Shown: one piece after another, positions 43,166 to 50,809 of the stretch | Position numbering within the stretch: the first letter of the stretch is position 1 | Layout: each line of letters opens with the position of its first letter | From: Bacteriovoracaceae bacterium | GTDB taxonomy: Bacteria; Bdellovibrionota; Bacteriovoracia; Bacteriovoracales; Bacteriovoracaceae | Direction: 5' to 3' | Assembly (NCBI GenBank): GCA_947446575.1 | Contig: CANFHC010000011.1 | Location: 1 to 64,000 of the forward strand | DNA length: 64,000 nt | Position numbers and translations under genes: made by a program | The notes under the pieces: model-generated | What the model saw: the letters and a program-made list of their open reading frames with translations, nothing else | Database searches by the model: none | Told to the model about the DNA's origin: nothing

Positions 43166-43290
43166 GTGATTGCCGAAATACAACAAACGGACTGCTAATC
43201 TAGACTCGACTCTCTAGAACTAACTTTATCAACTTCAAGTACCGTACCAAGTTCATAGGACCAGTGTAGGACCAGATTTCAATGAATTGT

Positions 43291-43319
43291 TTGACCTTGA
43301 AAATCCCCTTCGGTAGCAT
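43291..43319 (+). promoter_or_regulatory. Promoter-like TTGACC-17-TAGCAT before the Tad-domain gene
   Basis: TTGACC (43291-43296) and TAGCAT (43314-43319) are separated by 17 bp. The -10 box is 38 bp before the GTG start of the Tad-domain protein, giving a leader of about 30 bases with AGGA near 43348. Confidence 0.5.
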
Positions 43320-43356
43320 TGAGACACCTCTATTGATTTTTTGGGATTAGGATCTA

Positions 43357-46080
43357 GTGATTAAAGGTAACCGCGGCCAATTAAGTATCTTCATGGGCAT
43401 CACTCTTATTATTGTAATGGGAATGCTTGCTTTCATTATCAATGTTGGATTGTTCGTAAAAGCTAAAATTAACTTACAAAATGCGACCGATGCTGCTGCC
43501 TTTGCAGGAGCTGCGGTTCAAGCACGCCAGCTTACCAATATTGCCTATGCCAATTGGGAACTTAGAAATACTTACAAAGAATGGATGTTTAAATATTATA
43601 TTCTTGGGCAATTGGGGCTCTTCTCTACTCAGAACCCCGTTCCAAATCCGTTGCAAACTTCAAAAATTTCTGGCAAACAAAAAGTTAGTTTTCAAATTCC
43701 TACTCCGCAAATTGCAGGGCTAAGACAAGATCAATTTGATAAATACAATCTTCCTTCGATTTGTATTCATAATAACGCCAAAACAAATGTGTGCGCGATT
43801 TACGCACTTCCCGGGATTCCACGCTTTGATTCAATTGGTATTGCTGGTATTTCTGAAATTCATGAAGCGTTCGTTGATAAACTCGTTGAAGAAAAAGGAA
43901 AGGATTGTTCAAAAAGAAGTAAGCTTAATTATCTAACTGCTCTGACTTGGGCATTTGGTGCTGGAGGAAGTGGACCCGCTGATGAAGAAGCACCACTTGT
44001 TGCAACTAATCGTCCAGGAGCATGGCCTGAGTCAGTTGAGCTCGCTATTAGAATTAGAAATTTAGAAATGATTGTGAATCGCCCAGCAATCGCTGATATC
44101 AATAGATCAAACGTCGATCAACTAAGTGATCAAGCACCAGAAATTGGATTTAACGAGCGCCCTGTAAAAGCTTACTGGTCTGCATATAGAAATCTTGGTG
44201 GTGGAAAGTATAAAGACGGCAACACCGACGGCAGTGGTGGCAAAACAAAAGATAGTTTCACTTTTGACTTTTCATTGACTGAACTTCCTCCTACTGCCTT
44301 TAATGCTAAAGCAAATGGTGATAGTGTTTCATCGTTTCTTATTCCCGATACTGCTGTTTATCCCTCGGGCTCAGGAAGTCCTTTAAATAAACAATATCTT
44401 GATTTGCAATTGATGCCCGTTAATTACGCTACACTATTTTCTACATTTGTTGATATGGCCCAATTCAACACTGCTATCGGAGTGCAATCAGAAGCAACTT
44501 GTGGAGTTTCAAAAACAGCTATGCCGGTTCCAGGATACATTTTAGGATTCAATAAAAATCCGGAAGTCATCACCTACTACGCTGTCAAAGGTGAGAGTAA
44601 ATTCGTGGGATTATTTTTTCCAATAAATGGAGAGAAAAAAGATGGATTTAAACTAACTGCTTACGCTGCAGCCAAACCATTTGGTGGAAGAATCGGTCCG
44701 AAGTTGTTTACTTATGTTGATGGTCAAACTGTACGAGCGAGAAATGATGTTAATAAAAAATCTTCTCCTTATGTCAGTGGATTAAAAATGGATATTATGT
44801 CTCCGGCCGGATTTGAGCCGGGAATGCCGATTCCCCCATTTGCTAGTTTTTGGGATGACTCTCATGCTGTTATTGGTGGAGTTCCCGGAACTGGAAATCC
44901 TAATCCGACTTTCGGTATTCCCAATATGATTTATGATTTTGAAGATGCTGCTGATCTCAATGTTCAAAGTCAAAGCAGTGAAGAAGTGCAAACAATTGTT
45001 CCTCAGGCCATTGCGGGTACTGCCACTGCGGAAACTTTAGGAATGTATCATTCTCCTCAATTGCGATTACTCAAAGAAAGTATCGGGCCTATTACGCCAG
45101 GGACTTCTATGACAGGTGATTCTGTTTTTAGAGCTATTATCAGGGCAAGAAGACCTACTCGATACGATGCTATGAACTATCTCATTCCCGATTTTCGCGA
45201 AGTAAATAACAAAGGAAATGCAGCTCCGTTTATTCAAAAATTACGGCAAATTCCCAACGCTGATCAAAGTTTTAGTTATAAACTATTTGCTCCTCTGTTG
45301 GGACCAAACCTCCTTTATAAAAATGCCAATGATGTTGAATCTGTCATCAATGTGTATTTAAGATTAAATGAGCCAGCAGTTAAAACTTATGTTGGTGCTC
45401 TTTTAAAAGTGGCCAATGGAATTCTTGCAAATGCCACTAAAACAGGAACAAATACGAACCTAGAAGCGGCCCGCTCAATTCATGCCAATGCCGGCACTGG
45501 TCCAGATGAACCTGCCCTCTTGATTGAAGCACCTCCTGGAGATCCAGGGTGCAAGAATGATATTGCTTCGAAATTTTTTCATTTTTTTAGAGCAGAAAAA
45601 ACGGGTTGTGGAATTGTTCCTCTTCGCAAAATGATGATCAATTTTATTGCAGATAGAAGTAAGAATGAAAATGGGTTAAACCGGGCCATGTACTATGAAG
45701 GCTTTTATTACAATGATCCGAATTCTTCACTTATGCTCACTCAAGATCAAGTTATGAGTGCTTATTTTCCAGGAGTAAGGCAAGGAGTCTCTCCCCAAGG
45801 TGTTGCTGAGCATCCATTAAAGCTGGCGGCCGGCTCAGATAGTTATTCTGCGAGACGTAATTATTATTCTACTAAGTTTTTCCAAATGGCCAAATTGATC
45901 GATTCTCCGCCCGTCACAAGGACCAGTACTCGTGGAAAGGCTGATTATGAGGCTGAACCGGCGTTAAGAGAGAGCAATGTAACAGTTCCTCAGGACTTAC
46001 AGAACAATATCAGTATCCGAAACTCGCTCAAATATGATGCGTCTACTGGCATTAATAATATTTACTATCTCGATTTTTAA
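43357..46080 (+). CDS. Tad-domain (TadE/G-like) protein, 907 residues
   Basis: The N-terminus (GNRGQLSIFMGITLIIVMGMLAFIINVG, then DAAAFAGAAVQARQL) is the Flp-pilus-associated Tad domain: a single membrane helix followed by a Glu/Asp-Ala-rich start of the mature chain, as in TadE, TadF and TadG pseudopilins. The remaining 850 residues are periplasmic, Asn/Pro/Gly-rich and beta-rich, with cysteines (SICIH, VCAIY, GCKND, GCGIV) and no recognised domain. It starts with GTG at 43357 after AGGA. No other tad/flp gene is in the window, so this is an orphan or the tip of a longer distance system. It could be a surface structure or minor pilin; which one cannot be said. Confidence 0.75.
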   Translation: MIKGNRGQLSIFMGITLIIVMGMLAFIINVGLFVKAKINLQNATDAAAFAGAAVQARQLTNIAYANWELRNTYKEWMFKYYILGQLGLFSTQNPVPNPLQTSKISGKQKVSFQIPTPQIAGLRQDQFDKYNLPSICIHNNAKTNVCAIYALPGIPRFDSIGIAGISEIHEAFVDKLVEEKGKDCSKRSKLNYLTALTWAFGAGGSGPADEEAPLVATNRPGAWPESVELAIRIRNLEMIVNRPAIADINRSNVDQLSDQAPEIGFNERPVKAYWSAYRNLGGGKYKDGNTDGSGGKTKDSFTFDFSLTELPPTAFNAKANGDSVSSFLIPDTAVYPSGSGSPLNKQYLDLQLMPVNYATLFSTFVDMAQFNTAIGVQSEATCGVSKTAMPVPGYILGFNKNPEVITYYAVKGESKFVGLFFPINGEKKDGFKLTAYAAAKPFGGRIGPKLFTYVDGQTVRARNDVNKKSSPYVSGLKMDIMSPAGFEPGMPIPPFASFWDDSHAVIGGVPGTGNPNPTFGIPNMIYDFEDAADLNVQSQSSEEVQTIVPQAIAGTATAETLGMYHSPQLRLLKESIGPITPGTSMTGDSVFRAIIRARRPTRYDAMNYLIPDFREVNNKGNAAPFIQKLRQIPNADQSFSYKLFAPLLGPNLLYKNANDVESVINVYLRLNEPAVKTYVGALLKVANGILANATKTGTNTNLEAARSIHANAGTGPDEPALLIEAPPGDPGCKNDIASKFFHFFRAEKTGCGIVPLRKMMINFIADRSKNENGLNRAMYYEGFYYNDPNSSLMLTQDQVMSAYFPGVRQGVSPQGVAEHPLKLAAGSDSYSARRNYYSTKFFQMAKLIDSPPVTRTSTRGKADYEAEPALRESNVTVPQDLQNNISIRNSLKYDASTGINNIYYLDF

Positions 46081-46083
46081 ATC

Positions 46084-46113
46084 TTGAAAAATTTCAAATT
46101 TTCACTATATACT
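46084..46113 (+). promoter_or_regulatory. Sigma70-like promoter of the Lys/Ala-rich protein gene
   Basis: TTGAAA (46084-46089) and TATACT (46108-46113) are separated by 18 bp and begin 4 bp after the Tad-domain gene stop. The GTG of the next gene is 60 bp downstream, with GAGGG 8 bp before it. Confidence 0.5.
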
Positions 46114-46172
46114 CTTCTGCAGTTGATTAAGAGAAATTTGTAGTCATAAAAACTCATTCAGAGGGTAATATC

Positions 46173-46952
46173 GTGGCAAAAAAACCAGTTAAAAAAGCTC
46201 CTGCTAAAAAACCAGCAGCGAAGATTGCACCAGCAAAAAAAGCAGCTACGGCAAAAAAGCCAGCAGCAAAAAAAGCTCCTGCTAAAAAAGCAACACCTGT
46301 AAAAAAGGCGGCTGCTAAAAAGCCAGTTGCAAAAAAAGCTGCTCCAGCAAAAAAACCAGTTGCAAAAAAAGCAGCTCCAGCGAAAAAGCCAGTGGCGAAC
46401 AAAGCAGCTCCGGCAAAAAAAGTTGTAGCGAAAAAAGCAGTTGTAGCTAAATCTGCTCCCGCTAAAAAAGTGGTAGCGAAAGCCGTTCCTTCTAAAAAGG
46501 ATTCATCGCCTAAAACTCTTTCAAGAGAAGAAGCGATCAAAAAATATAAGAGTTCACATGTTGAACCAGTAAAAGCTAAGTCTAAAACAAAATCAAAAGC
46601 TGCTCCAATTCTTGATGATGAAGATGAAGAGTTTGACTTGGAGGTTGATCTTCTCGATGAAGAAGATGATGCTGAAACAGTTGATCAAGCTATGGGTGAT
46701 GAAGACTTCGTTGATGACGAAGATGAAGAAGGACCTGTTGGAAGTCGTTTTCCTGCTGAAGAATTCGATCCAGATGAAGATGAAGAAGTTAAAGCAGAAG
46801 GCTCATATTCTTATGGATGGGGTTATAACGATGCTTTCGATAAACCAGAAGATGTCGATTTAGATAATGATTTAGACGAAGACGCTCAATATGCCTTCGG
46901 AAAAAAATCAGCTGACGAAGACGATAGCTTCGATGATGATGATGATTACTAA
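46173..46952 (+). CDS. Bipolar Lys/Ala/Pro-rich protein with acidic C-terminus
   Basis: The 259-residue product has a first half (1-115) of repeating [11 protein letters not shown]-type units with about 40% Lys, closely like histone H1 C-terminal tails and the bacterial H1-like proteins (AlgP, Hc1). From residue 145 the composition switches to strongly acidic ([20 protein letters not shown]..., and a final [12 protein letters not shown]) with a central aromatic patch [12 protein letters not shown]. The basic half should bind DNA, RNA or polyphosphate; the acidic half could neutralise it or bind a partner. The change of composition within one reading frame excludes a simple homopolymer artefact. 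It has its own promoter and terminator. Confidence 0.75.
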   Translation: MAKKPVKKAPAKKPAAKIAPAKKAATAKKPAAKKAPAKKATPVKKAAAKKPVAKKAAPAKKPVAKKAAPAKKPVANKAAPAKKVVAKKAVVAKSAPAKKVVAKAVPSKKDSSPKTLSREEAIKKYKSSHVEPVKAKSKTKSKAAPILDDEDEEFDLEVDLLDEEDDAETVDQAMGDEDFVDDEDEEGPVGSRFPAEEFDPDEDEEVKAEGSYSYGWGYNDAFDKPEDVDLDNDLDEDAQYAFGKKSADEDDSFDDDDDY

Positions 46953-46969
46953 AAAATAGATAATTAGCT

Positions 46970-47004
46970 AAGGGGCTTCTTTTACAGAAGCCCCTTTCAT
47001 TTTT
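46970..47004 (+). terminator. Intrinsic terminator of the Lys/Ala-rich protein gene
   Basis: AAGGGGCTTCT (46970-46980) and AGAAGCCCCTT (46986-46996) form a perfect 11-bp stem with a 5-base loop, followed by CATTTTTA. It is 18 bp after the stop codon. Confidence 0.9.
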
Positions 47005-47023
47005 ACGAACAAGGCACTATTTT

Positions 47024-47284
47024 ATGAAGTCTCCAATTTTAGAATTATATTATTTTGATGCTTGTCCTTATTGCCAAAGAGTTCTCAAAGTCATTGATGA
47101 ATTAAAAATCAAAGTTGAATTTAAAGATATTTATGCTGATGTAAACGATATGCAGAAACTTATTTATATCACAGGTAAAAAAACTGTTCCTTGCCTTTTT
47201 ATCGAAGGCAAACCAATGCATGAGTCATTGGAAATTATGGAATGGCTGAGAACAAATCAAGCTAAATTAGAAAAAGCACAATAG
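47024..47284 (+). CDS. Glutaredoxin
   Basis: The 86-residue protein matches a monothiol/dithiol glutaredoxin of the GST-N-like type: YYFDACPYCQRV with the dithiol CPYC at 14-17, then TVPCLFIEG with the cis-Pro and KPMHESLEIMEWL. It should reduce disulfides or mixed glutathione disulfides in the cytoplasm. It starts 27 bp after a terminator and is 25 bp before the HD phosphohydrolase gene, which may be co-transcribed. Confidence 0.87.
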   Translation: MKSPILELYYFDACPYCQRVLKVIDELKIKVEFKDIYADVNDMQKLIYITGKKTVPCLFIEGKPMHESLEIMEWLRTNQAKLEKAQ

Positions 47285-47309
47285 TCCACTGAGAATAAGG
47301 AAAAAAGTA

Positions 47310-48623
47310 ATGGAAATTCGCGACCCTGTTCATGGTTCAATTCATATCCTTGATGAAGAGATCCCTATTATTAGGGATGATTTTTTCCAACGATTAAGAA
47401 ATATTAAACAACTAGGATTTTCTGAATTTGTTTTTCCTGGTGCAACTCACACTCGATTTATTCACTCTATTGGGGTAATGAACGTAGCCGATAAAGCTTT
47501 TGATCGTTTATTCAAAGATAGACTTCATGATGTGAATTTTCGCCGTTTAAAAGAAACTTTTAAACTTGCTTGTCTATTGCATGATGTAGGTCATGCACCT
47601 CTATCACATTCGACAGAAACAGTTATGCCACAATTGTCTGAATTAAAAATTCCTAAGGAATTTTTATCACAGAAAGATCAAAGTCGCGATCGTCAAGCTA
47701 CGCATGAAGACTACACAATCAAAGCTATCGTCGATAGTAAGTTTGCTGAGTCTTTTAACTTAGTAGAAAAATCTTTTGGTGTTCAAAAAAAATATATCGC
47801 GGATTTAATTACTGGTCACACTACTGACCCAAGTTATTTTACGATTGAAGGAATTAATTATTATCCAATTTTTCATCAATTAGTTTCAAGTGAACTAGAT
47901 TGTGATCGCATGGATTATTTATTAAGAGACAGTTATTTCTGTGGAGTTAGTTACGGCTCTTATGATCTGGATTGGTTATTAGATAATTTAGAAGTTTGTA
48001 TTGAAGGGAATATTGCTTATTTGGGAATAAATGAGCGTGCAGTTGTGACGTTTGATGATTTTCTTTTATCTCGCTACCACATGTTCATCATGGTTTATTT
48101 CCATTACCGTGCCGTTTGTTTAGAACAACTTCTTTTTAAGTACTTTAAAACGTCACCGGAAGAATACGTAATTCCTGCAAGCATCGAAGAGTATATTGAA
48201 CATGACGATCAATACTTAATGAAAGTATTAAAACGTTCAAAGAATAAATACGCTGAGGCGATTATTAAAAACCAAGTTCCCCAAAAGATTTTTGAATCAT
48301 TCAATGAGCCACAAGAAATTCACCTACAAATGATTCAAGACTACTTAGAAAAAGAAAATATTGAATACATCAGATCGGGATCAAGTGGTCGTTTGTCAAA
48401 ATACTACGTGGATGAAAATAGTATCAGTAAATACCCGATGAAAGTTGTCAGAAAACTTTTTGGAAGCGAAGAAAAGATTACTTTTAATATTGATGAGGCA
48501 ACTGACCTGTTCACTAAATTTGCCAAGGCCCACGCGGTAAACCGTCTGCACTGTGATCTTGAAACCTTAACACCTGTTCAACAAAAGAAACTTTTGGAAC
48601 TCATTCACTCGACTAAGAATTAA
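47310..48623 (+). CDS. HD-superfamily phosphohydrolase (SAMHD1/dGTPase-like)
   Basis: The 437-residue protein has the signature RDPVHGSI, QRLRNIKQLG, HTRFIHSIGV (His 52) and LLHDVGHAPLSHS (HD 91-92), with the second metal Asp in SSELDCDRMDYLLRDSY. This is the COG1078 family, related to SAMHD1 and dGTP triphosphohydrolases, although substrates of bacterial members vary and are often unknown. It follows the glutaredoxin gene by 25 bp. GGAAAAAAGTA gives a plausible ribosome site. Confidence 0.88.
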   Translation: MEIRDPVHGSIHILDEEIPIIRDDFFQRLRNIKQLGFSEFVFPGATHTRFIHSIGVMNVADKAFDRLFKDRLHDVNFRRLKETFKLACLLHDVGHAPLSHSTETVMPQLSELKIPKEFLSQKDQSRDRQATHEDYTIKAIVDSKFAESFNLVEKSFGVQKKYIADLITGHTTDPSYFTIEGINYYPIFHQLVSSELDCDRMDYLLRDSYFCGVSYGSYDLDWLLDNLEVCIEGNIAYLGINERAVVTFDDFLLSRYHMFIMVYFHYRAVCLEQLLFKYFKTSPEEYVIPASIEEYIEHDDQYLMKVLKRSKNKYAEAIIKNQVPQKIFESFNEPQEIHLQMIQDYLEKENIEYIRSGSSGRLSKYYVDENSISKYPMKVVRKLFGSEEKITFNIDEATDLFTKFAKAHAVNRLHCDLETLTPVQQKKLLELIHSTKN

Positions 48624-48630
48624 TTGCCTC

Positions 48631-48692
48631 ACTCCTTTAAAGATCTCCTAGCGTCTACAATTAATATTGTGACCTAGGGACCTTTAAGGAGT
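48631..48692 (+). promoter_or_regulatory. Inverted repeat sequestering the rhodanese-gene ribosome site
   Basis: ACTCCTTTAAAGATCTCCTAG (48631-48651, 21 bases, given as 11+10) and CTAGGGACCTTTAAGGAGT (48674-48692) pair over nearly their full length with two bulges and one mismatch; inside are ACAAT/ATTGT arms. The second arm contains the AAGGAG (48686-48691) of the gene at 48697. No T run follows, so it is not a terminator. Confidence 0.6.
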
Positions 48693-48696
48693 ATTT

Positions 48697-49218
48697 ATGG
48701 ATCTTAAAATTTTTCAAATGTTGGAATTCATCAATTCTCGTCTCAATAATATTGAGAAAAATATTTCTCGCATGGATGAAAAATTAGACTTCTCTATAAC
48801 ACTTCAAAGAAATCATCTAGTGCGTGTAAAAAATGGTGAAGAAATCGATGATAATATGATTTTAATGGGTCGTCCTTATAACGACATCAATCCGCAAAAA
48901 GCCTGGAGTATTTACAATAATCCCAATATTGATTTTTTTGTTTTAGATGTCACTGCGAAGTCGTTCCAAGGAACAAGACTACAAGAAGCTATTCATATTC
49001 CAATTGAGGAATTACATGTTCGTTTTGTAGAAATTCCGAGTAAGACAGTTCCAATTCTAGTCATTTCTGAAAACGGACTCCGCTCTATTACTGCTTGTGA
49101 AATCTTAGTTAAGAAAGGATTTTTTAACATCAATAATATTTCTGGTGGCTATGACTTCTGGCCGGGAAATAATCCTAATGAAACGAAAAAAGATGAAAAT
49201 ACATCCGCTGACATTTAA
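48697..49218 (+). CDS. Rhodanese-fold protein without catalytic cysteine
   Basis: The 173-residue protein has an N-terminal coiled-coil-like segment (about 1-35, LKIFQMLEFINSRLNNIEKN) and a rhodanese domain from about 60 (PYNDINPQKAW, FVLDVTA, GTRLQEAIHIPIEEL). At the active-site loop, where rhodaneses have C-R-x-G-x-R-S, this one has ISENGLRS, with Ser 124 at the cysteine position, so sulfur transfer is unlikely. It may be a binding or regulatory module. AAGGAG lies 5 bp before the ATG, inside an inverted repeat that could control translation. It overlaps the convergent HD gene by 4 bp. Confidence 0.82.
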   Translation: MDLKIFQMLEFINSRLNNIEKNISRMDEKLDFSITLQRNHLVRVKNGEEIDDNMILMGRPYNDINPQKAWSIYNNPNIDFFVLDVTAKSFQGTRLQEAIHIPIEELHVRFVEIPSKTVPILVISENGLRSITACEILVKKGFFNINNISGGYDFWPGNNPNETKKDENTSADI

Positions 49219-50129
49219 GAAGCCATAATCAAGGGATCTGACTTTATAATCTTAGAGAGTTCAATGACGTATTTTTCAAAGACTGATCCTTTAAAAAATA
49301 CTTCTATATCTCTGAGTGCCTGTGGTCCCATCTCAGGATTTAGTTGATAATTATATAATTTAATAACAAATTCATGGGCAACAATAAAGACCATAGTTAA
49401 CGGAGTAAGGTTAACACTTGAAAGATTGTGATGATCTTTAATAATGTTTATCACATCTTGGGCCACTTTATCTTCTTTACTCAAATCTTCTGCCATTAAT
49501 TCTGAATGTTTTAAATGAGCCCGTAAAATATTATAAGCGACACTATCGCTTAAATTATTACTATCTGCAATGCTCACTATATCCTCAGGCATTCTTAGGT
49601 CATGCATAATCGCTGCAATCATTAATTTTTCTTTAACCGACGTCAAACTCCACTCGAACTTCTTAGCTAACTCAATTGAGATTATTCCTGCGAGATAGCT
49701 GTGATCATATGTGAATCTTTTTTTATTAAAGATCATCTGCTTTAACAGGTTTGAAATATGTTTGTTAGTTGATATATCTGATAAAAATTTTTCATAAGTT
49801 TTAGAAACTTCTGAACATGTAAAAAGATTAATTCCTAAAGAACCAAGTAATGCATTTAATTCTTTATGGTCAGGCAAAATATCTTTAACGACAGGAGCAG
49901 CAGAATGTGGAACAAGCTCCATTCCAAATTGATCAAAATCTTTTTTTAAAACATAAAAGGAAGTTATATTTTTATTTTCAAAATTTCTTAAAACATCATT
50001 AGTAATTGAATCACCAGAGTTTACAATTTTTACAAATTTTTCATCCCCTAGTCGTAAATAAACATCACAAAGGGTATTTTCATAGCTGTAAAAAAATTTC
50101 AACGGTAGGGATTTAAAAGTCATTTCCAT
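49215..50129 (-). CDS. Degenerate HD-domain protein (HD-GYP-like without GYP)
   Basis: From the ATG at 50129 (GAGG 9 bp upstream; a TTG at 50144 also possible) the product has 304 residues. The N-terminal half is an unknown domain that resembles the DUF3391 region of the HD-GYP protein at 21419 (VYLRLGDEKFVKIVNSGD). The second half has HD-type features: TYDHSYLAGI, AAIMHDLRM and IIKDHHNLSS, but not the HDxGK continuation or a GYP motif. It is probably not an active cyclic-di-GMP phosphodiesterase and may be a sensor or binding protein. It is followed on the minus strand by no close partner; MarR lies upstream. Confidence 0.78.
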   Translation of the reverse strand: MEMTFKSLPLKFFYSYENTLCDVYLRLGDEKFVKIVNSGDSITNDVLRNFENKNITSFYVLKKDFDQFGMELVPHSAAPVVKDILPDHKELNALLGSLGINLFTCSEVSKTYEKFLSDISTNKHISNLLKQMIFNKKRFTYDHSYLAGIISIELAKKFEWSLTSVKEKLMIAAIMHDLRMPEDIVSIADSNNLSDSVAYNILRAHLKHSELMAEDLSKEDKVAQDVINIIKDHHNLSSVNLTPLTMVFIVAHEFVIKLYNYQLNPEMGPQALRDIEVFFKGSVFEKYVIELSKIIKSDPLIMAS

Positions 50130-50251
50130 GGGTGTGAACCTCAAGCTTTTTGATAAAATAGCTTATCGGGAAATGCTAAGAATTACTTACGAGAAAGTAT
50201 TTTGCTCAGACTTATTAAAAATCTATCTGAAATTATTGATACTGAGTGAAT

Positions 50252-50713
50252 TTAATCGGCCAAATGCTCAAACAATCCTGGCTGGATTAAAAGCTTAGAA
50301 TGAAAATTTTTAAGAATGAGTTCTACCCGATTAAGTTCGAGATCCCCAATGAGGTCGGTGTATTTTTTTTCGATCTCATTAATACATTCAAAAAGATTCA
50401 ATTTGAATTTGAGACCGTATTCAGTAAGAAAGATATTTTGTTCACGTTTATCATGCTCATTCATTCTGCGCTCAATGTAGCCACGTTTTTCAAGTTCATT
50501 TAAATGCGAAGTCATCGTTTGTTTTTTTAATCCACAACCGTTTCCAATTTCTTTAATTGTTGGACCTTCGTGTTCACAGATAAATAAAAGGACCTCTAAA
50601 AAAGAAGGACGCAAATCGGTGAAGCCTCTCGTTTGCAAAAGACTTAATAGTTCTACAGAATATGTTCTATATATTTTTTTAACCAGGGAACCAATGCTTG
50701 AAACTTTCTTCAT
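50252..50713 (-). CDS. MarR-family transcriptional regulator
   Basis: The 153-residue protein has a winged-helix domain (about 30-110): FLEVLLFICEHEGPTIKEIGNGCGLKKQTMTSHLNELEKRGYIERR, then the wing DKREQNIFLTEYG. N- and C-terminal helices form the dimer interface. MarR proteins repress nearby genes and respond to phenolic, oxidative or other ligands; the single Cys in GCGLKK may be a redox site. The ATG at 50713 is chosen for AGGAG 6 bp upstream; an ATG at 50734 has its AAGGA too close. Its target could be the HD gene or its own promoter. Confidence 0.88.
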   Translation of the reverse strand: MKKVSSIGSLVKKIYRTYSVELLSLLQTRGFTDLRPSFLEVLLFICEHEGPTIKEIGNGCGLKKQTMTSHLNELEKRGYIERRMNEHDKREQNIFLTEYGLKFKLNLFECINEIEKKYTDLIGDLELNRVELILKNFHSKLLIQPGLFEHLAD

Positions 50714-50809
50714 GAAATACTCCTGGACCTTCATAGTCCTTAAGTGAGACTAAAATAGTGTCCCACGAAGAGATTCTCGCCGTCAAGTCTGATATAGGGA
50801 CTAAAAAAA

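Larger units (their letters stand above)
42749..43356. other. GC-rich, hairpin-rich intergenic region
   Basis: This 608-bp gap between divergent genes is far richer in GC than its surroundings at 42920-42972 and 43067-43170, with several hairpins, described separately. No reading frame longer than about 60 codons looks real. A promoter-like TTGACC-17-TAGCAT lies near its right end. Confidence 0.6.

Noticed and set aside
42922-43300. tmRNA, RNase P, 6S or SRP RNA
   Set aside because: No tag-peptide frame or acceptor/T-loop for tmRNA, no GGAAAGUCC-type or ACAGAA core for RNase P, no GGAAGGAAGCAG-type SRP loop and no clear 6S bubble were found.
46154-46540. 128-codon minus-strand frame rich in Ala and Phe
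   Set aside because: It is the antisense of the repetitive AAA/GCT codons of the Lys/Ala-rich gene; no ribosome site and the plus frame has promoter and terminator.
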